Below, piece by piece: positions 17,132 to 26,695 of a stretch of 64,000 nt of DNA. The notes below the pieces were generated by a model. That model saw only the letters and a program-made list of their open reading frames with translations. It made no database searches and had not been told where the DNA came from. How positions within the stretch are numbered: the first letter of the stretch is position 1; each line of letters starts with the position of its first letter. Origin of the DNA: Microbispora sp. H13382 (lineage in GTDB: Bacteria > Actinomycetota > Actinomycetes > Streptosporangiales > Streptosporangiaceae); assembly GCF_014161445.1 (NCBI RefSeq), contig NZ_JABBXA010000005.1, positions 124,001 through 188,000 of the forward strand, read 5' to 3'. The translations under genes were made by a program, and so were the position numbers.

Positions 17132-18133
17132 GTGGAGGCGAGCCGAGCACCTGTGTTACCCGCGCCCGGGGCTGCCCTCCGCGAGCGGTGCTGGCGGCCG
17201 TCCGCGCCGCTCGACGTCGTGCTGACGCTGTCCCCGCACCGGCGCGGCGGAGGCGATCCGGCCTGGCGGCGCACCCCGGACGGGGCGATCTGGCGCACCT
17301 CGCGCACGCCCGAAGGCCCGGGCACGCTGCGCGTGACGGCGAGCGGCGGCGAGGTCCGCGGGCAGGCGTGGGGGCCGGGGGCCGGCTGGCTGCTGGAGAC
17401 GCTCCCGTCGCTGCTGGGCGCCGACGACGACGTGGCCGGCTTCGCCGCGATGCTCGCGCGGCTGACCCGCGCCGGCGATCCCCGGCACGCCCGGGCCGCC
17501 GCGTTCGTCGCGGGCCTGGCCGGCCGCGCCGCCGGGCTGCGGATCGGCCGCTCCCTGCGGGTGTTCGAGGCACTCGCGCCCGCCGTGCTGGAGCAGAAGG
17601 TGGTCGGCAGGGAGGCGTGGCGGGCCTGGCGGTTCCTCATGCGCCGCTACGGCGAGCCGGCCCCCGGCCCGGCGCCCGAGGGCATGTACGTGATCCCGCC
17701 GCCGCAGGTGTGGCAGGCGATCCCGTCGTGGGACTGGCACCGGGCGGGCGCGGAGGCCGTACGGGCGAGGACGATCGTCAACGCGGCCCGGCACGCCGGG
17801 AAGCTGGAGCGCACCACTACCACCACCGCGGAGGCGTCGGCGGAGGCGGACCGTCTGCTGCGGGCGCTGCCGGGGATCGGCGTGTGGACGTCCGCCGAGG
17901 TGCGCCAGCGGGCCCACGGCGACCCGGACGCCCCGAGTGTCGGCGACTTCCACCTGCCGGGCATCGTCGGCTACGCGCTGACCGGGCGCAAGGCCGACGA
18001 CGACGGCATGCTCGAACTGCTCGAGCCGTTCCGGGGGCACCGCCACCGCGTGGTCAGGCTGATCGAGCTCAGCGGCGTCAGGCCGCCGGCGCGCGGCCCG
18101 CGCATGGCCCCTCGCGACTACCGGGCCTTCTGA
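17132..18133 (+). CDS. HhH-GPD DNA glycosylase (3-methyladenine glycosylase 2 / AlkA-like)
   Basis: A 333-aa base-excision repair enzyme that removes alkylated bases. The HhH-GPD region includes VLEQKVVGREAWRAWRFLMR, the helix-hairpin-helix LRALPGIGVWTSAEV, and the catalytic Asp in SVGDFHLPGI. The N-terminal ~110 residues form the AlkA-type beta domain. The start is either GTG 17132 (chosen) or GTG 17114 just behind the manC stop; neither has a strong ribosome-binding site. The 3' end overlaps the minus-strand secreted-protein gene by 16 bp. The product is unlinked to glycan synthesis and probably co-transcribed by proximity. Confidence 0.85.
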   Translation: MEASRAPVLPAPGAALRERCWRPSAPLDVVLTLSPHRRGGGDPAWRRTPDGAIWRTSRTPEGPGTLRVTASGGEVRGQAWGPGAGWLLETLPSLLGADDDVAGFAAMLARLTRAGDPRHARAAAFVAGLAGRAAGLRIGRSLRVFEALAPAVLEQKVVGREAWRAWRFLMRRYGEPAPGPAPEGMYVIPPPQVWQAIPSWDWHRAGAEAVRARTIVNAARHAGKLERTTTTTAEASAEADRLLRALPGIGVWTSAEVRQRAHGDPDAPSVGDFHLPGIVGYALTGRKADDDGMLELLEPFRGHRHRVVRLIELSGVRPPARGPRMAPRDYRAF

Positions 18134-18546
18134 CCCCGTCCCGTGCGCCGGCCGCCGCCCTCCCGCGTCCGCAGGGCCTGGTTGATCCCGCAGTCGTCGA
18201 GCCCCTTCCTGCACTGGCCGCTGAGGGTGTTGGTGAAGACGGCGACGCTCGTCTCCTGCTGGAGGCCGGCGACCGCGAGACCGCTGTTGCCCGCGGAGGC
18301 GTTCACGTTGCGCCTGCCCCCGGACAGCTGGCGGACCGGACTGGTGATCGTGGGGGCGTTGGCCGTGTTGCGGCCGTCCGTGACCTGCTTGGCACGGCCC
18401 TTGCCGGACCCGTCTCCGTGCCCGGCGTACGGCACGGCCAGCGCCTGAGCCGGCGACAGCGACATCCCGACGACGAGGGTCGCGACGGCCAGCGGCCGGA
18501 CCCCCGAGGCCAGACAAAACACGCCAATCACCCTGATTACTGCCAT
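18118..18546 (-). CDS. Small secreted protein of unknown function
   Basis: 142 aa. A signal peptide is clear: hydrophobic core [20 protein letters not shown] with AxA-like cleavage. The mature part is Gly/Asn/Ser-rich ([30 protein letters not shown]) with two Cys (QCRKGLDDC). The N/G/T-rich core resembles small exported proteins of sporulating actinomycetes, but I do not recognise the family. The start is ATG 18546; upstream in-frame starts lack usable ribosome-binding sites. The 3' end overlaps the convergent DNA glycosylase gene. Codon bias and the signal peptide favour a real gene, but a chance frame is not excluded. Confidence 0.5.
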   Translation of the reverse strand: MAVIRVIGVFCLASGVRPLAVATLVVGMSLSPAQALAVPYAGHGDGSGKGRAKQVTDGRNTANAPTITSPVRQLSGGRRNVNASAGNSGLAVAGLQQETSVAVFTNTLSGQCRKGLDDCGINQALRTREGGGRRTGRGQKAR

Positions 18547-18692
18547 CGATTTCCCGCCGGTTCGTTGATTTCGCCCCGTCGTCATACCCTCCGGCCGCAA
18601 ACTTCCCGGCAGCCACAGGCCATGACTCCTCCCGCACGGGTCGCCGGGGGCTGAGTGCGCCGGACGGACCCACGCCCCATAGGGTGCGGCGT

Positions 18693-21326
18693 ATGACGGC
18701 GAAGCGACCCCCGAACGTCAGTTCCGACAGCGGCACCCGCCGGGCACTCGCACGGGCGCGGGACGGCAAGACGCTCGACCTCGCCGAGGCGGCGATCCTG
18801 CTGCGCGCCCGCGGCGACGACCTCGACGCGCTGCTCGCGCACGCCTCGCGGGTCAGGGACGCGGGCCTGGAGGCCGCCGGACGGCCCGGCGTCATCACCT
18901 ACAGCCGCAAGGTGTTCATCCCGCTGACCCGGCTGTGCCGGGACAGATGCGGCTACTGCACGTTCGCCACCGCCCCGCACAAACTGCCGAGCGCCTTCCT
19001 GTCCCCGGACGAGGTGCTGGAGATCGCCCGCCAGGGTGCCGCGATGGGCTGCAAGGAGGCGCTGTTCACGCTCGGCGACCGTCCCGAGGACCGGTGGCAC
19101 CAGGCGCGCGAGTGGCTCGACGCCCACGGGTACGACGACACGTTGTCGTACGTCCGGGCGATGGCGATCCGGGTGCTGGAGGAGACGGGGCTGCTGCCGC
19201 ACCTCAACCCCGGCGTGCTGACCTGGAAGGACCTGCAGCGGCTCAAGCCCGTCGCGCCCTCGATGGGCATGATGCTGGAGACCACCTCACGGCGGCTGTT
19301 CACCGAGAAGGGCGAGGCCCACTACGGCTCTCCCGACAAGGACCCGGAGGTACGGCTGCGCGTGCTGGAGGACGCGGGCCGCTCCAGCGTGCCGTTCACG
19401 ACGGGCCTGTTGATCGGCATCGGCGAGACGGTCGAGGAGCGCGCCGAGTCGATCTTCGCGATCCGCCGGGTCGCCAGGGAGTACGGCGGTGTCCAGGAGG
19501 TCATCGTGCAGAACTTCCGCGCCAAGCCGGACACGGCCATGCGCGGCATGCCCGACGCCGACCTGCGCGAACTGGCCGCGACGATCGCGGTGACACGGCT
19601 CGTGCTCGGCCCGAAGGTCCGCGTGCAGGCGCCGCCCAACCTGATCGGAGAGGAGTACGCGCTGATGCTGCGGGCGGGCATCGACGACTGGGGCGGGGTC
19701 TCCCCGCTCACGCCCGACCACGTCAACCCCGAGCGGCCGTGGCCGCAGATCGACGACCTCGCCACGCGGACCGCCGCCGCCGGGTTCACGCTGCGCGAGC
19801 GGCTCACGATCTATCCCGAGTACGTGCTCGCGGGGGAGCCGTGGCTCGACCCCCGGCTGCGTGAGCACGTCGCGGCGCTCGCCGACCCCGCCACCGGGCT
19901 CGCGCGGGAGGACGCGGTGCTCCTCGGCCGTCCCTGGCAGGAGCCCGACGGCGGCCTCGTCACCGGCGGCCGGGCCGACCTGCACACCGCCGTCGACACC
20001 GAGGGCCGCACGGGCGACCGCCGCGACGACTTCGACAGCGTGTACGGCGACTGGGACGCCCTGCGCGAGCGCCTGCCCAGCGGCGGACGGGACGGATCGG
20101 TCAGGGCGGACGTGCGGGAGGCGCTGCGGCAGGCCGAGGCGGACCCGGCGCGGCTGACCGACGAGCAGGCGCTGACGCTGCTCGACCTCGCCGGGGACCA
20201 GTCGGGGGCGGGGGCCGACGACGCCGGTCTGGACGAGCTGTGCCGGATCGCCGACGGGCTGCGCCGCGAGGCGGTGGGCGACGACGTCACCTACGTCGTC
20301 AACCGGAACATCAACTTCACCAACGTCTGCTACACCGGCTGCCGCTTCTGCGCGTTCGCCCAGCGGCGCACCGACGCCGACGCCTACACCCTGTCGCTGA
20401 GCGAGGTGGCCGACCGGGCGCAGGAGGGATGGGAGGCCGGGGCGACCGAGGTGTGCATGCAGGGCGGCATCCATCCCGACCTGCCCGGCACGGCCTACTT
20501 CGACATCGCCCGCGCGGTGAAGGAACGCTGCCCCGAGATCCACGTGCACGCGTTCTCGCCGATGGAGGTCGTCAACGGGGCCAGCCGTGCGAACCTGTCG
20601 GTCGAGGAGTGGCTGCACGCGGCGCGGGAGGCGGGGGTCGACTCGCTGCCCGGCACGGCCGCCGAGATCCTCGACGACGACGTCCGGTGGGTGCTGACCA
20701 AGGGCAAGCTGCCCGCCCGGGAGTGGATCGAGGTCATCACCACGGCCCATCGGGTCGGCATCCCGACGACCTCGACCATGATGTACGGCCACGTGGACAC
20801 CCACGAGCACTGGGTGCGCCACATCCGGCTGATCCGGTCGATCCAGGAGGAGACGGGCGGGTTCAGCGAGTTCGTGCTGCTGCCGTTCGTCCACCACAGC
20901 GCCCCGATCTACCTTGCGGGGATCGCCCGGCCGGGGCCGACCTCGCGGGAGAACCGGGCCGTCCACGCGCTGGCGCGGATCATGCTGCACGGCGCGATCC
21001 GCAACATCCAGTGCTCCTGGGTCAAGCTGCGCGACGACCTGTGCCGGGACGTGCTCGCCGGAGGCGTGAACGACCTCGGCGGCACGCTCATGGAGGAGAC
21101 GATCAGCCGGATGGCCGGCTCCGAGAACGGGTCCTACAAGACGATCAGCGAGATCGCGGCCATGGTCGCGCCGACCGGCCGCCCGCTGCGCCAGCGCACC
21201 ACGTCGTACGGCCGGCCGAGCGAGGAGCGTGCCGAGGCCGCCCGCCGCAGTGACGGCGTGTGCGGATCCGTCCGCGGTGTGCGGTTCCTGGAGACGCCGC
21301 AGTTCGGGCGGCAGCCGACCGGGTAG
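18693..21326 (+). CDS. fbiC: FO synthase, fused CofG/CofH radical-SAM enzyme
   Basis: 877 aa, the usual length for actinobacterial FbiC. It makes 7,8-didemethyl-8-hydroxy-5-deazariboflavin (FO), the chromophore of coenzyme F420, from tyrosine and a ribityl-diaminouracil. Two radical-SAM halves each show a CxxxCxxC cluster: CRDRCGYC (Cys 82, 86, 89) and CYTGCRFC (Cys 546, 550, 553). The first is the CofG half and the second CofH. I choose ATG 18693; GTG 18684 is an in-frame alternative. In M. tuberculosis fbiC is far from fbiAB, whereas here the three lie within 8 kb. Confidence 0.96.
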   Translation: MTAKRPPNVSSDSGTRRALARARDGKTLDLAEAAILLRARGDDLDALLAHASRVRDAGLEAAGRPGVITYSRKVFIPLTRLCRDRCGYCTFATAPHKLPSAFLSPDEVLEIARQGAAMGCKEALFTLGDRPEDRWHQAREWLDAHGYDDTLSYVRAMAIRVLEETGLLPHLNPGVLTWKDLQRLKPVAPSMGMMLETTSRRLFTEKGEAHYGSPDKDPEVRLRVLEDAGRSSVPFTTGLLIGIGETVEERAESIFAIRRVAREYGGVQEVIVQNFRAKPDTAMRGMPDADLRELAATIAVTRLVLGPKVRVQAPPNLIGEEYALMLRAGIDDWGGVSPLTPDHVNPERPWPQIDDLATRTAAAGFTLRERLTIYPEYVLAGEPWLDPRLREHVAALADPATGLAREDAVLLGRPWQEPDGGLVTGGRADLHTAVDTEGRTGDRRDDFDSVYGDWDALRERLPSGGRDGSVRADVREALRQAEADPARLTDEQALTLLDLAGDQSGAGADDAGLDELCRIADGLRREAVGDDVTYVVNRNINFTNVCYTGCRFCAFAQRRTDADAYTLSLSEVADRAQEGWEAGATEVCMQGGIHPDLPGTAYFDIARAVKERCPEIHVHAFSPMEVVNGASRANLSVEEWLHAAREAGVDSLPGTAAEILDDDVRWVLTKGKLPAREWIEVITTAHRVGIPTTSTMMYGHVDTHEHWVRHIRLIRSIQEETGGFSEFVLLPFVHHSAPIYLAGIARPGPTSRENRAVHALARIMLHGAIRNIQCSWVKLRDDLCRDVLAGGVNDLGGTLMEETISRMAGSENGSYKTISEIAAMVAPTGRPLRQRTTSYGRPSEERAEAARRSDGVCGSVRGVRFLETPQFGRQPTG

Positions 21327-21362
21327 CCCGGCCGCCGCCGCGCGGTTTTCCAAGCCGATTGC

Positions 21363-21376
21363 AAGATCGCGATCTT
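21363..21376. promoter_or_regulatory. Perfect 14-bp palindrome before the lipoprotein gene
   Basis: AAGATCGCGATCTT is fully self-complementary and ends 13 nt before the ATG at 21390. Its position fits an operator or a structured 5' end. No regulator is identifiable from sequence. Confidence 0.35.
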
Positions 21377-21389
21377 AACGTCGGTCGGC

Positions 21390-22196
21390 ATGGAGAGACG
21401 GCTGGTGCTCGGTGTCCTGCTGATGACGGTTCTCGGCGGATGCGGGGTCCTGGAGGAGGGCGTGATGAGCGGCTCGGTGAGCGAGGGGCGGTCCGGGCGG
21501 GGCGTGGATCCCGGGGAGGCCGAACCCGGGGAGGTCGAACCCGGCGTGCTGAAGGGACGGGTGGTCGACGCGCAGGGCCGCCCGATCGAGGGGGCCGAGA
21601 TCGTCGCCGACAACCAGGTGCTCTACGACAGCAACGAGGTCGTGCGCACCGGCGGCGACGGCCGCTACCGCGTCGCCACGAACATCGGGGTGACCTTCCA
21701 CGCGTCGGCGACGATGACCAGGCGGTACAACGGCCGGGAGTACACCCTGAGCCTGGCGCCCGACGACGACGCGCCGTTCGCCGGGCCGAGCGGCGCGATC
21801 AGGAACTTCACCTGGAAGCTTTCGGGGGAGAAGCCCGACGGCCTCGGTTTCTACGGGGGCAAGGTGCTGTTCCGCGTCGACCTGAACGACCAGCTCGACG
21901 CGGGCACCTTCCTGGAGGACGAGAAGGTGCGGCTCACCCTCGTCCCGGACGGTCCGCTGATCGACGGCTCCGAGGGGAGCCGGATCGTGCGGACGGCCAC
22001 CCGGAACGGGGACGGCTCGGGCCTGGAGGACGTGCCCATCGGCCGCTACCGGATCACGGCCGACTACGAGGGCCGCCCGCTCGGGGTGAAGCTCCGCGAC
22101 GGCGGCGACTACGCGCAGGAGGTCGTCGCCGACTTCACTCCCGTCATGACCGGCGTCTACTGGATCGAGCTGGAGCTCGGGCTTCCCCGGGGATGA
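21390..22196 (+). CDS. Lipoprotein with carboxypeptidase-regulatory-like domain
   Basis: 268 aa. A lipoprotein signal peptide ends in LGGC, with the lipidated Cys at 18. A short acidic linker holds a 15-bp duplication (GEAEPGEVEPG). A beta-sandwich domain of the carboxypeptidase-regulatory/Cna-B type then begins with LKGRVVDAQGRPIEGAEIVA and DGRYRVATN. The C-terminal half (residues ~140-268) is also predicted beta-rich and ends IELELGL. There are no catalytic motifs; it is likely an exported binding or scaffold protein on the outer membrane face. No ribosome-binding site is visible. It is located between fbiC and the VWA-domain gene; a link to F420 is not evident. Confidence 0.75.
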   Translation: MERRLVLGVLLMTVLGGCGVLEEGVMSGSVSEGRSGRGVDPGEAEPGEVEPGVLKGRVVDAQGRPIEGAEIVADNQVLYDSNEVVRTGGDGRYRVATNIGVTFHASATMTRRYNGREYTLSLAPDDDAPFAGPSGAIRNFTWKLSGEKPDGLGFYGGKVLFRVDLNDQLDAGTFLEDEKVRLTLVPDGPLIDGSEGSRIVRTATRNGDGSGLEDVPIGRYRITADYEGRPLGVKLRDGGDYAQEVVADFTPVMTGVYWIELELGLPRG

Positions 22197-22346
22197 CGGC
22201 GCCCGTCTAATTGGACGCCGTGTATATAACAAGTTCTACGTTGCTCTTGCGCTGGGCGCGGGGGTGATGGGCAGAATCGTGACATTCGGCAGCGCACGGT
22301 GACCGTTCCAGGAACAGGCGCGGCGCCGCGGAGCGCCGGCGACGAG

Positions 22347-22388
22347 AGCCCCACGAGAGCCCCACGAAAGCCCCACGAAAGCCACGAG
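22347..22388. repeat. 11-bp tandem repeat in the leader of the VWA gene
   Basis: Three copies of AGCCCCACGA(G/A) plus a shortened fourth, ending ~20 nt before the GTG at 22408. The array is non-coding. Upstream, 22205-22250 is unusually A+T-rich for this genome (GTGTATATAACAAG), suggesting promoter sequence there. Confidence 0.75.
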
Positions 22389-22407
22389 AACTGGGGAGGA
22401 TCCGCAC

Positions 22408-24153
22408 GTGCCCTCCGGTCGTCACCGGGCCGCCTTCACGGCCGAGCGGCGCCGCAGGCGGGCCGGCTGGAAGGGCGCGGTCGCGGTCCTCACGGTCGCG
22501 GTGATCATCGCGGGCGGGGCCTATCTCTTCCTCACCCGGTCGGCAGGAACGTGTTCCGCCCGGGATCCGATCCTCGTGAGCGTCGCGGCGGCGCTGGACG
22601 TCGCGCCGCCGGTGATGGACGCGGCCGGGCGGTTCAACGCCTCGGGCGCGGAGGTGGAGGGGCGGTGCGTCCAGGTCCAGGTGGCCGAGCAGCCGCCCGC
22701 GCCGGTGCTCCGCACGCTGATCGGCGACCGGGCCGGCGTCCTGCCCGGCCGTCCCGACGGCTGGATCGCCGACTCCTCGGTGTGGGTGCGGCTGGCCCGC
22801 AAGCAGGGCGGGCAGGACATCGCCGCCGACGAGACCGTCGTCGCGACCTCCCCGCTGGTCTTCGCCACGCGCCGCTCGCTCGCCGAGCGGTTCGCCGCCG
22901 GGGGGACGGCCATGAGCTGGGACATGGTCTTCCCCGCCACGGTGCGGGGACGGCTCCGGCCCACCGAGCACGAGCCGGACATCGTGCGCATCCCCGATCC
23001 GTCGGTGTCGGGGGCGGGGATCGCGACCGTCGCGGCGGCCCGCGACATCGTGGGCACGGGCGAGAAGGCGGACCGCGACCTCACGGCGTTCGTGCGGATG
23101 GCGCAGTCGGGATCGGCCCCCGACTACCGCAGCATGCTCGGCGCGGTGGACGCGCCGGGTTTCTGGTCGCGGCCCGTGGTGATCGTCCCCGAGCAGTCGG
23201 TGTGGGCGCACAACCGCGAGGGCCACGCCGAGCCCGTGGTCGCCCTCCAGCCCAAGGAAGGCACGATCGACCTCGACTACCCGTACGTCGTGACGGCCGC
23301 GGATCCCGACCGGGCGGCCGCCTCGCGGCTGTTCGCGGAGTGGCTGCGGTCGGCGGCCACGCAGGAGGCCGTACGGCGGGCCGGGTTCCGCGGCGCCGAC
23401 GGGCAGCCGCCGTTCCCGGCGGGCGACGACATTCCGACCGTGCAGCCCCGCTCGCGCCCGTCGATCACCGCGGAGGTCATCGACGAGGCGCTGGAAGCGT
23501 GGAGCAGGCTGGCTCCGCCGAGCCGGATCCTGGTGCTGGCGGACGTGTCGAAGGAGAACGCCGAGCCGATCAGGGCGGGCGGTGAGACCCGGCTGGACGT
23601 CGCGGTCGAGGCCGCCAAGCTCGGCCTGCAGCTGTTCCCGAACGAGACCCACATGGGCCTGTGGGAGTTCGCCCGCGACATCAAGGGCGGCGCGGACCAC
23701 CGTGAGCTGATCGGCCTCGGCCCGATCACCGAGCCCGACGGCGGCCAGGAGGAGATCCGCAGGACGGCCCTGTTCCGGGTGGCCGACGGAATCAAGGCCC
23801 TCGGCGACCGGAGCGGCGCGCTGTACGACGCGATCGACGCGGGCTTCCGCTCGGTGTCGGAGGGCTACGACCCGCTGATGAGCAACGCCCTGCTGGTGCT
23901 CACCGCGGGCGTGGACGACGGGAAGGGCGTGTCGCGGCGCGAGCTCGTCGACAGGCTCCGCGAGGAGTGGGACCCGGACAGGCCGGTGCAGATCATCGTG
24001 GTCGCGTTCGGCAAGGCGGCCGACCGGGCGGCGCTCGGCGAGATCGTCTCGGCCACCAACGGCCAGCTCTACGTCGCCCAGGAGCCGGGCCAGATCATCG
24101 ACGTGTTCCTGTCGGCGCTGGCCCGGCGGCTGTGCCACCCCACGTGCACCTAG
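22408..24153 (+). CDS. Substrate-binding-protein-like / VWA fusion protein, membrane-anchored
   Basis: 581 aa. A basic N-terminus and one membrane segment (VAVLTVAVIIAGGAYLFL) precede an extracellular periplasmic-binding-protein-like domain (residues ~45-340). A C-terminal von Willebrand factor A domain follows (~360-581). The MIDAS metal site normally read as DxSxS is here LADVSKEN, with Glu in place of the last Ser. The later TDG-type motif reads LTAGVDD. Metal-dependent ligand binding is therefore doubtful. Such fusions are common in actinobacteria and poorly understood. The start is GTG 22408. It ends 22 bp from the convergent fbiB gene. Confidence 0.8.
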   Translation: MPSGRHRAAFTAERRRRRAGWKGAVAVLTVAVIIAGGAYLFLTRSAGTCSARDPILVSVAAALDVAPPVMDAAGRFNASGAEVEGRCVQVQVAEQPPAPVLRTLIGDRAGVLPGRPDGWIADSSVWVRLARKQGGQDIAADETVVATSPLVFATRRSLAERFAAGGTAMSWDMVFPATVRGRLRPTEHEPDIVRIPDPSVSGAGIATVAAARDIVGTGEKADRDLTAFVRMAQSGSAPDYRSMLGAVDAPGFWSRPVVIVPEQSVWAHNREGHAEPVVALQPKEGTIDLDYPYVVTAADPDRAAASRLFAEWLRSAATQEAVRRAGFRGADGQPPFPAGDDIPTVQPRSRPSITAEVIDEALEAWSRLAPPSRILVLADVSKENAEPIRAGGETRLDVAVEAAKLGLQLFPNETHMGLWEFARDIKGGADHRELIGLGPITEPDGGQEEIRRTALFRVADGIKALGDRSGALYDAIDAGFRSVSEGYDPLMSNALLVLTAGVDDGKGVSRRELVDRLREEWDPDRPVQIIVVAFGKAADRAALGEIVSATNGQLYVAQEPGQIIDVFLSALARRLCHPTCT

Positions 24154-24175
24154 CACATGCACCTGGAAGGGACGG

Positions 24176-25579
24176 TCACCTGGTGACGTAGAAGTCGGCC
24201 GGGTCGCGCGGCGGCCGGTCCCTCGGCGGCGCGGCGGGATGGCCGATGGCCACGGCGCCCATGGGGTCCCAGTTCTGCGGCAGGCCGAGCACCTTGCGCA
24301 CCACGTCGCGGCAGAACATCGTGGACGACACCCACGCCGAGCCCAGCCCCTGCACGGCGAGCTGGACCAGGAAGTTCTGCACGCCGGCGCCGGTGGCGAC
24401 CACGAACATCTCGCGCTCCGCGGCGTTCCTGCGCTCGTCGCGGTAGGTGTGCGAGCCGTCCATGACCAGGCACGGCACCGCCAGGTAGGGCGCGTTCCTG
24501 AGCACGTCGCCGCGCCGGATCCGCCGGGCGATCGACTCCTCGGAGAAGCCGTCGGAGCGCAGGTCCTCGATCCAGGCGTCCCGCATCGCGTCGAGCAGTT
24601 CCGTGCGCGCTCCCGGGGTCTCGAGCAGCACGAACCGCCAGGGCGTGGTGTGGTGCGGGGCGGGCGCCGCGATGGCGGCCGCCACGGCCCGCCGTACGGC
24701 GGCCGGATCGACCTCGCGGGCGGAGAACTCGCGGATCGTGCGGCGGGCGAAGACGACGTCGGCCGAGCCGAACCGGAACATGTCCTCGTCGGCGGGGCGG
24801 ACGAGCACCCGCCCGCCCGGGCCGTCCTCGTCCGTCACCAGGCCGCCCAGCCCGCGCACGACGGCCACCGGGACGCCGGACAGCTTGCCCTTCGCCAGGT
24901 CGCCCGCCGCCGCGATCTCGTCGGCCAGCGCCGTGACGGTGGCGTTGAGCGGATTCCCGTAGGGGTCGACGCCGCCGCGCAGGTCCTCCAGCGGCCGTAC
25001 GCCGGCGGCGCCGATGGCGACGTCCGTCAGGCCGTGCCGCCAGGGCCGGCCGAAGGTGTCGGAGACGATCACTCCGACGCGCACGCCGAGCCGCTCGCGC
25101 AGCCCCCGGCGGATGCGGCCCGCCGAGGCGTCCGGGTCCTCGGGGAGCAGCAGCACGGTGCCGGGGGAGGTGTTCGAGGCGTCGACGCCGGCCGCGGCCA
25201 TCACGAAGCCGTGCCGCGTCTGCGCGATGACCGTGTCCCCGCGCCGCGCGACCACGCGCGCGGTCTCCTCCTCGATCGCGGCCGTACGGCTGTCGCGCTG
25301 TGCTGTCCCGCTGCCGCGCTGTGTTGTGCCGCTATCGCTCTGTGTTGTGCCGCTATCGCTCTGTGTTGTGCCGCTGTCGTGCTGTGTTGTGCCGCTGTCG
25401 CTATGGCGGACGCGGCCCTCGGCCTTGCTCACGATCTTGGAGGTGACGACCAGGATGTCGCCGTCCTCCAGATCGGGCGCGGCCCGCGCCACGAGCAGGG
25501 CGATGTCGTCGCCGGGCCGCACCTCGGGCAGGCCGGGCACGCCGCTGACGGTGATCTGGGGCATGTGCTCCTCTGACAT
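24176..25579 (-). CDS. fbiB: Bifunctional F420:gamma-glutamyl ligase / FMN-dependent oxidoreductase FbiB
   Basis: 467 aa. The N-terminal half (~1-260) is the CofE-like ligase that adds gamma-linked glutamates to F420-0 using GTP. Visible motifs are [34 protein letters not shown], and [21 protein letters not shown]. The C-terminal half (~265-467) is the nitroreductase-fold domain ([25 protein letters not shown]) that reduces dehydro-F420. Between AEGRV and the next helix ([12 protein letters not shown]), residues ~62-97 are a run of DSGTTQ-type heptapeptides encoded by a 21-bp tandem repeat. The segment is absent from typical family members. It starts 6 bp after the fbiA stop, so the two form an operon. 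Confidence 0.95.
   Translation of the reverse strand: MSEEHMPQITVSGVPGLPEVRPGDDIALLVARAAPDLEDGDILVVTSKIVSKAEGRVRHSDSGTTQHDSGTTQSDSGTTQSDSGTTQRGSGTAQRDSRTAAIEEETARVVARRGDTVIAQTRHGFVMAAAGVDASNTSPGTVLLLPEDPDASAGRIRRGLRERLGVRVGVIVSDTFGRPWRHGLTDVAIGAAGVRPLEDLRGGVDPYGNPLNATVTALADEIAAAGDLAKGKLSGVPVAVVRGLGGLVTDEDGPGGRVLVRPADEDMFRFGSADVVFARRTIREFSAREVDPAAVRRAVAAAIAAPAPHHTTPWRFVLLETPGARTELLDAMRDAWIEDLRSDGFSEESIARRIRRGDVLRNAPYLAVPCLVMDGSHTYRDERRNAAEREMFVVATGAGVQNFLVQLAVQGLGSAWVSSTMFCRDVVRKVLGLPQNWDPMGAVAIGHPAAPPRDRPPRDPADFYVTR
25290..25394. repeat. 21-bp tandem repeat inside fbiB
   Basis: Five 21-bp units plus a partial sixth. Units 25332-25352 and 25353-25373 are identical; the others differ by a few substitutions. 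The period keeps the frame and encodes DSGTTQ(S/H/R) heptads, so copy-number change would alter protein length without a frameshift. Confidence 0.93.
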
Positions 25580-25585
25580 CTGGAT

Positions 25586-26524
25586 TCAGGACCTGAGTGA
25601 CTGGGCCAGGGCGAGGGCCGCGGCGGCGATGTCCCTCGTGGCCTCGGGGCCGCTCATCAGGAGCGGGCGGGCCTCCACCGCCACGCCGTCGAGCGCGACG
25701 CCCTTGTCCTCCTCGGCCACGAGCCAGCCGTCGAGCAGGGCGGAGCCGTACAGCTCCAGCACGGCCTGGGCGCTCGTCTCCACGCCGATGGCCGTCAGGC
25801 AGGCGTCGGCCATGCCGCGCACCGGGGCGCCGCCGATGATGGGGGAGACGCCGACGACGGTCTTGGTCTCCAGGGCCGCCCGGATGCCCGGGATCTGGAG
25901 GATCGTCCCGATGCTGACGACCGGGTTCGACGGCGGGAGGATCACGACGTCGGCCGCCGCGATGGCGTCGAGCACGCCGGGCGCGGGCCGGGCCTCGTCC
26001 GCGCCGACGAGCACGATCTGCTCGGCCGGCACGGAGGCGCGCAGCCGCACCCACCACTCCTGGAAGTGGATCGCCCTTCTGCCGGCCTCGTCGGAGACGA
26101 CCACGTGGGTCTCGGTGCGGTCGTCCGACATCGGCAGCAGCCGCACCCCGGGCCGCCACCGGTCGCACAGGGCCTCGGTCACCTGCGAGAGCGGATAACC
26201 GGCCGCCAGCATCTGGGAGCGGACGATGTGGGTGGCGAAGTCCCGGTCGCCGAGGCCGAACCACTGCGGTTCCATGCCGTACGCGGCGAGCTCCTCCTTC
26301 ACCGTGAACGTTTCATCTGCCCGTCCCCAGCCCTGTTCCTCGTTGATGCCGCCGCCCAGCGTGTACATGACCGTGTCGAGGTCAGGGCACACGCGCAGGC
26401 CGAAGAGGGTGATGTCGTCGCCGGTGTTGCCGATCACGGTGATGTCGGAATCGGGGGCCGCCGCCTTGAGACCTCGGAGGAACCGGGCGCCGCCGATTCC
26501 TCCGGCGAGGGACACGATGCGCAT
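25586..26524 (-). CDS. fbiA: F420 biosynthesis transferase FbiA (2-phospho-L-lactate/enolpyruvate transferase)
   Basis: 312 aa. It joins FO to the phospho-lactyl or phosphoenolpyruvyl group of an activated GDP intermediate, giving (dehydro)F420-0. The N-terminal MRIVSLAGGIGGARFLRGLK is the family signature. NTGDDITLFGLRVCPDLDTV carries the substrate/metal Asp residues, and ILPPSNPVVSIGTIL is the GDP-binding loop. I start at ATG 26524, which aligns with the canonical N-terminus; the frame extends 23 codons upstream without family-like sequence. The partner guanylyltransferase (FbiD/CofC) is not in the window. Confidence 0.96.
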   Translation of the reverse strand: MRIVSLAGGIGGARFLRGLKAAAPDSDITVIGNTGDDITLFGLRVCPDLDTVMYTLGGGINEEQGWGRADETFTVKEELAAYGMEPQWFGLGDRDFATHIVRSQMLAAGYPLSQVTEALCDRWRPGVRLLPMSDDRTETHVVVSDEAGRRAIHFQEWWVRLRASVPAEQIVLVGADEARPAPGVLDAIAAADVVILPPSNPVVSIGTILQIPGIRAALETKTVVGVSPIIGGAPVRGMADACLTAIGVETSAQAVLELYGSALLDGWLVAEEDKGVALDGVAVEARPLLMSGPEATRDIAAAALALAQSLRS

Positions 26525-26695
26525 GCCGTCAGTCTTCCATCGGCCGCACGCGGCATCGCCGACACCCACCCCGGGAGCGGTACGAACAGCCATATGTAGG
26601 GTGTGTTCGGCTTGTGAGGTTGTTGGGTCTGCCGACGCTTAAGTCAGGCATGTGCGAAACTTCCCCGAGTGCCGTTTGGACCGATGGGGGTAGTC

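Noticed and set aside
22207-24162. Minus-strand frame of ~650 codons opposite the VWA gene
   Set aside because: Its translation is Arg/His-rich and motif-free; the plus strand has helix, binding-protein-like and VWA domains.
25290-25394. Possible CRISPR array
   Set aside because: Units are contiguous with no spacers, in frame inside fbiB; the other repeat arrays are likewise contiguous minisatellites.
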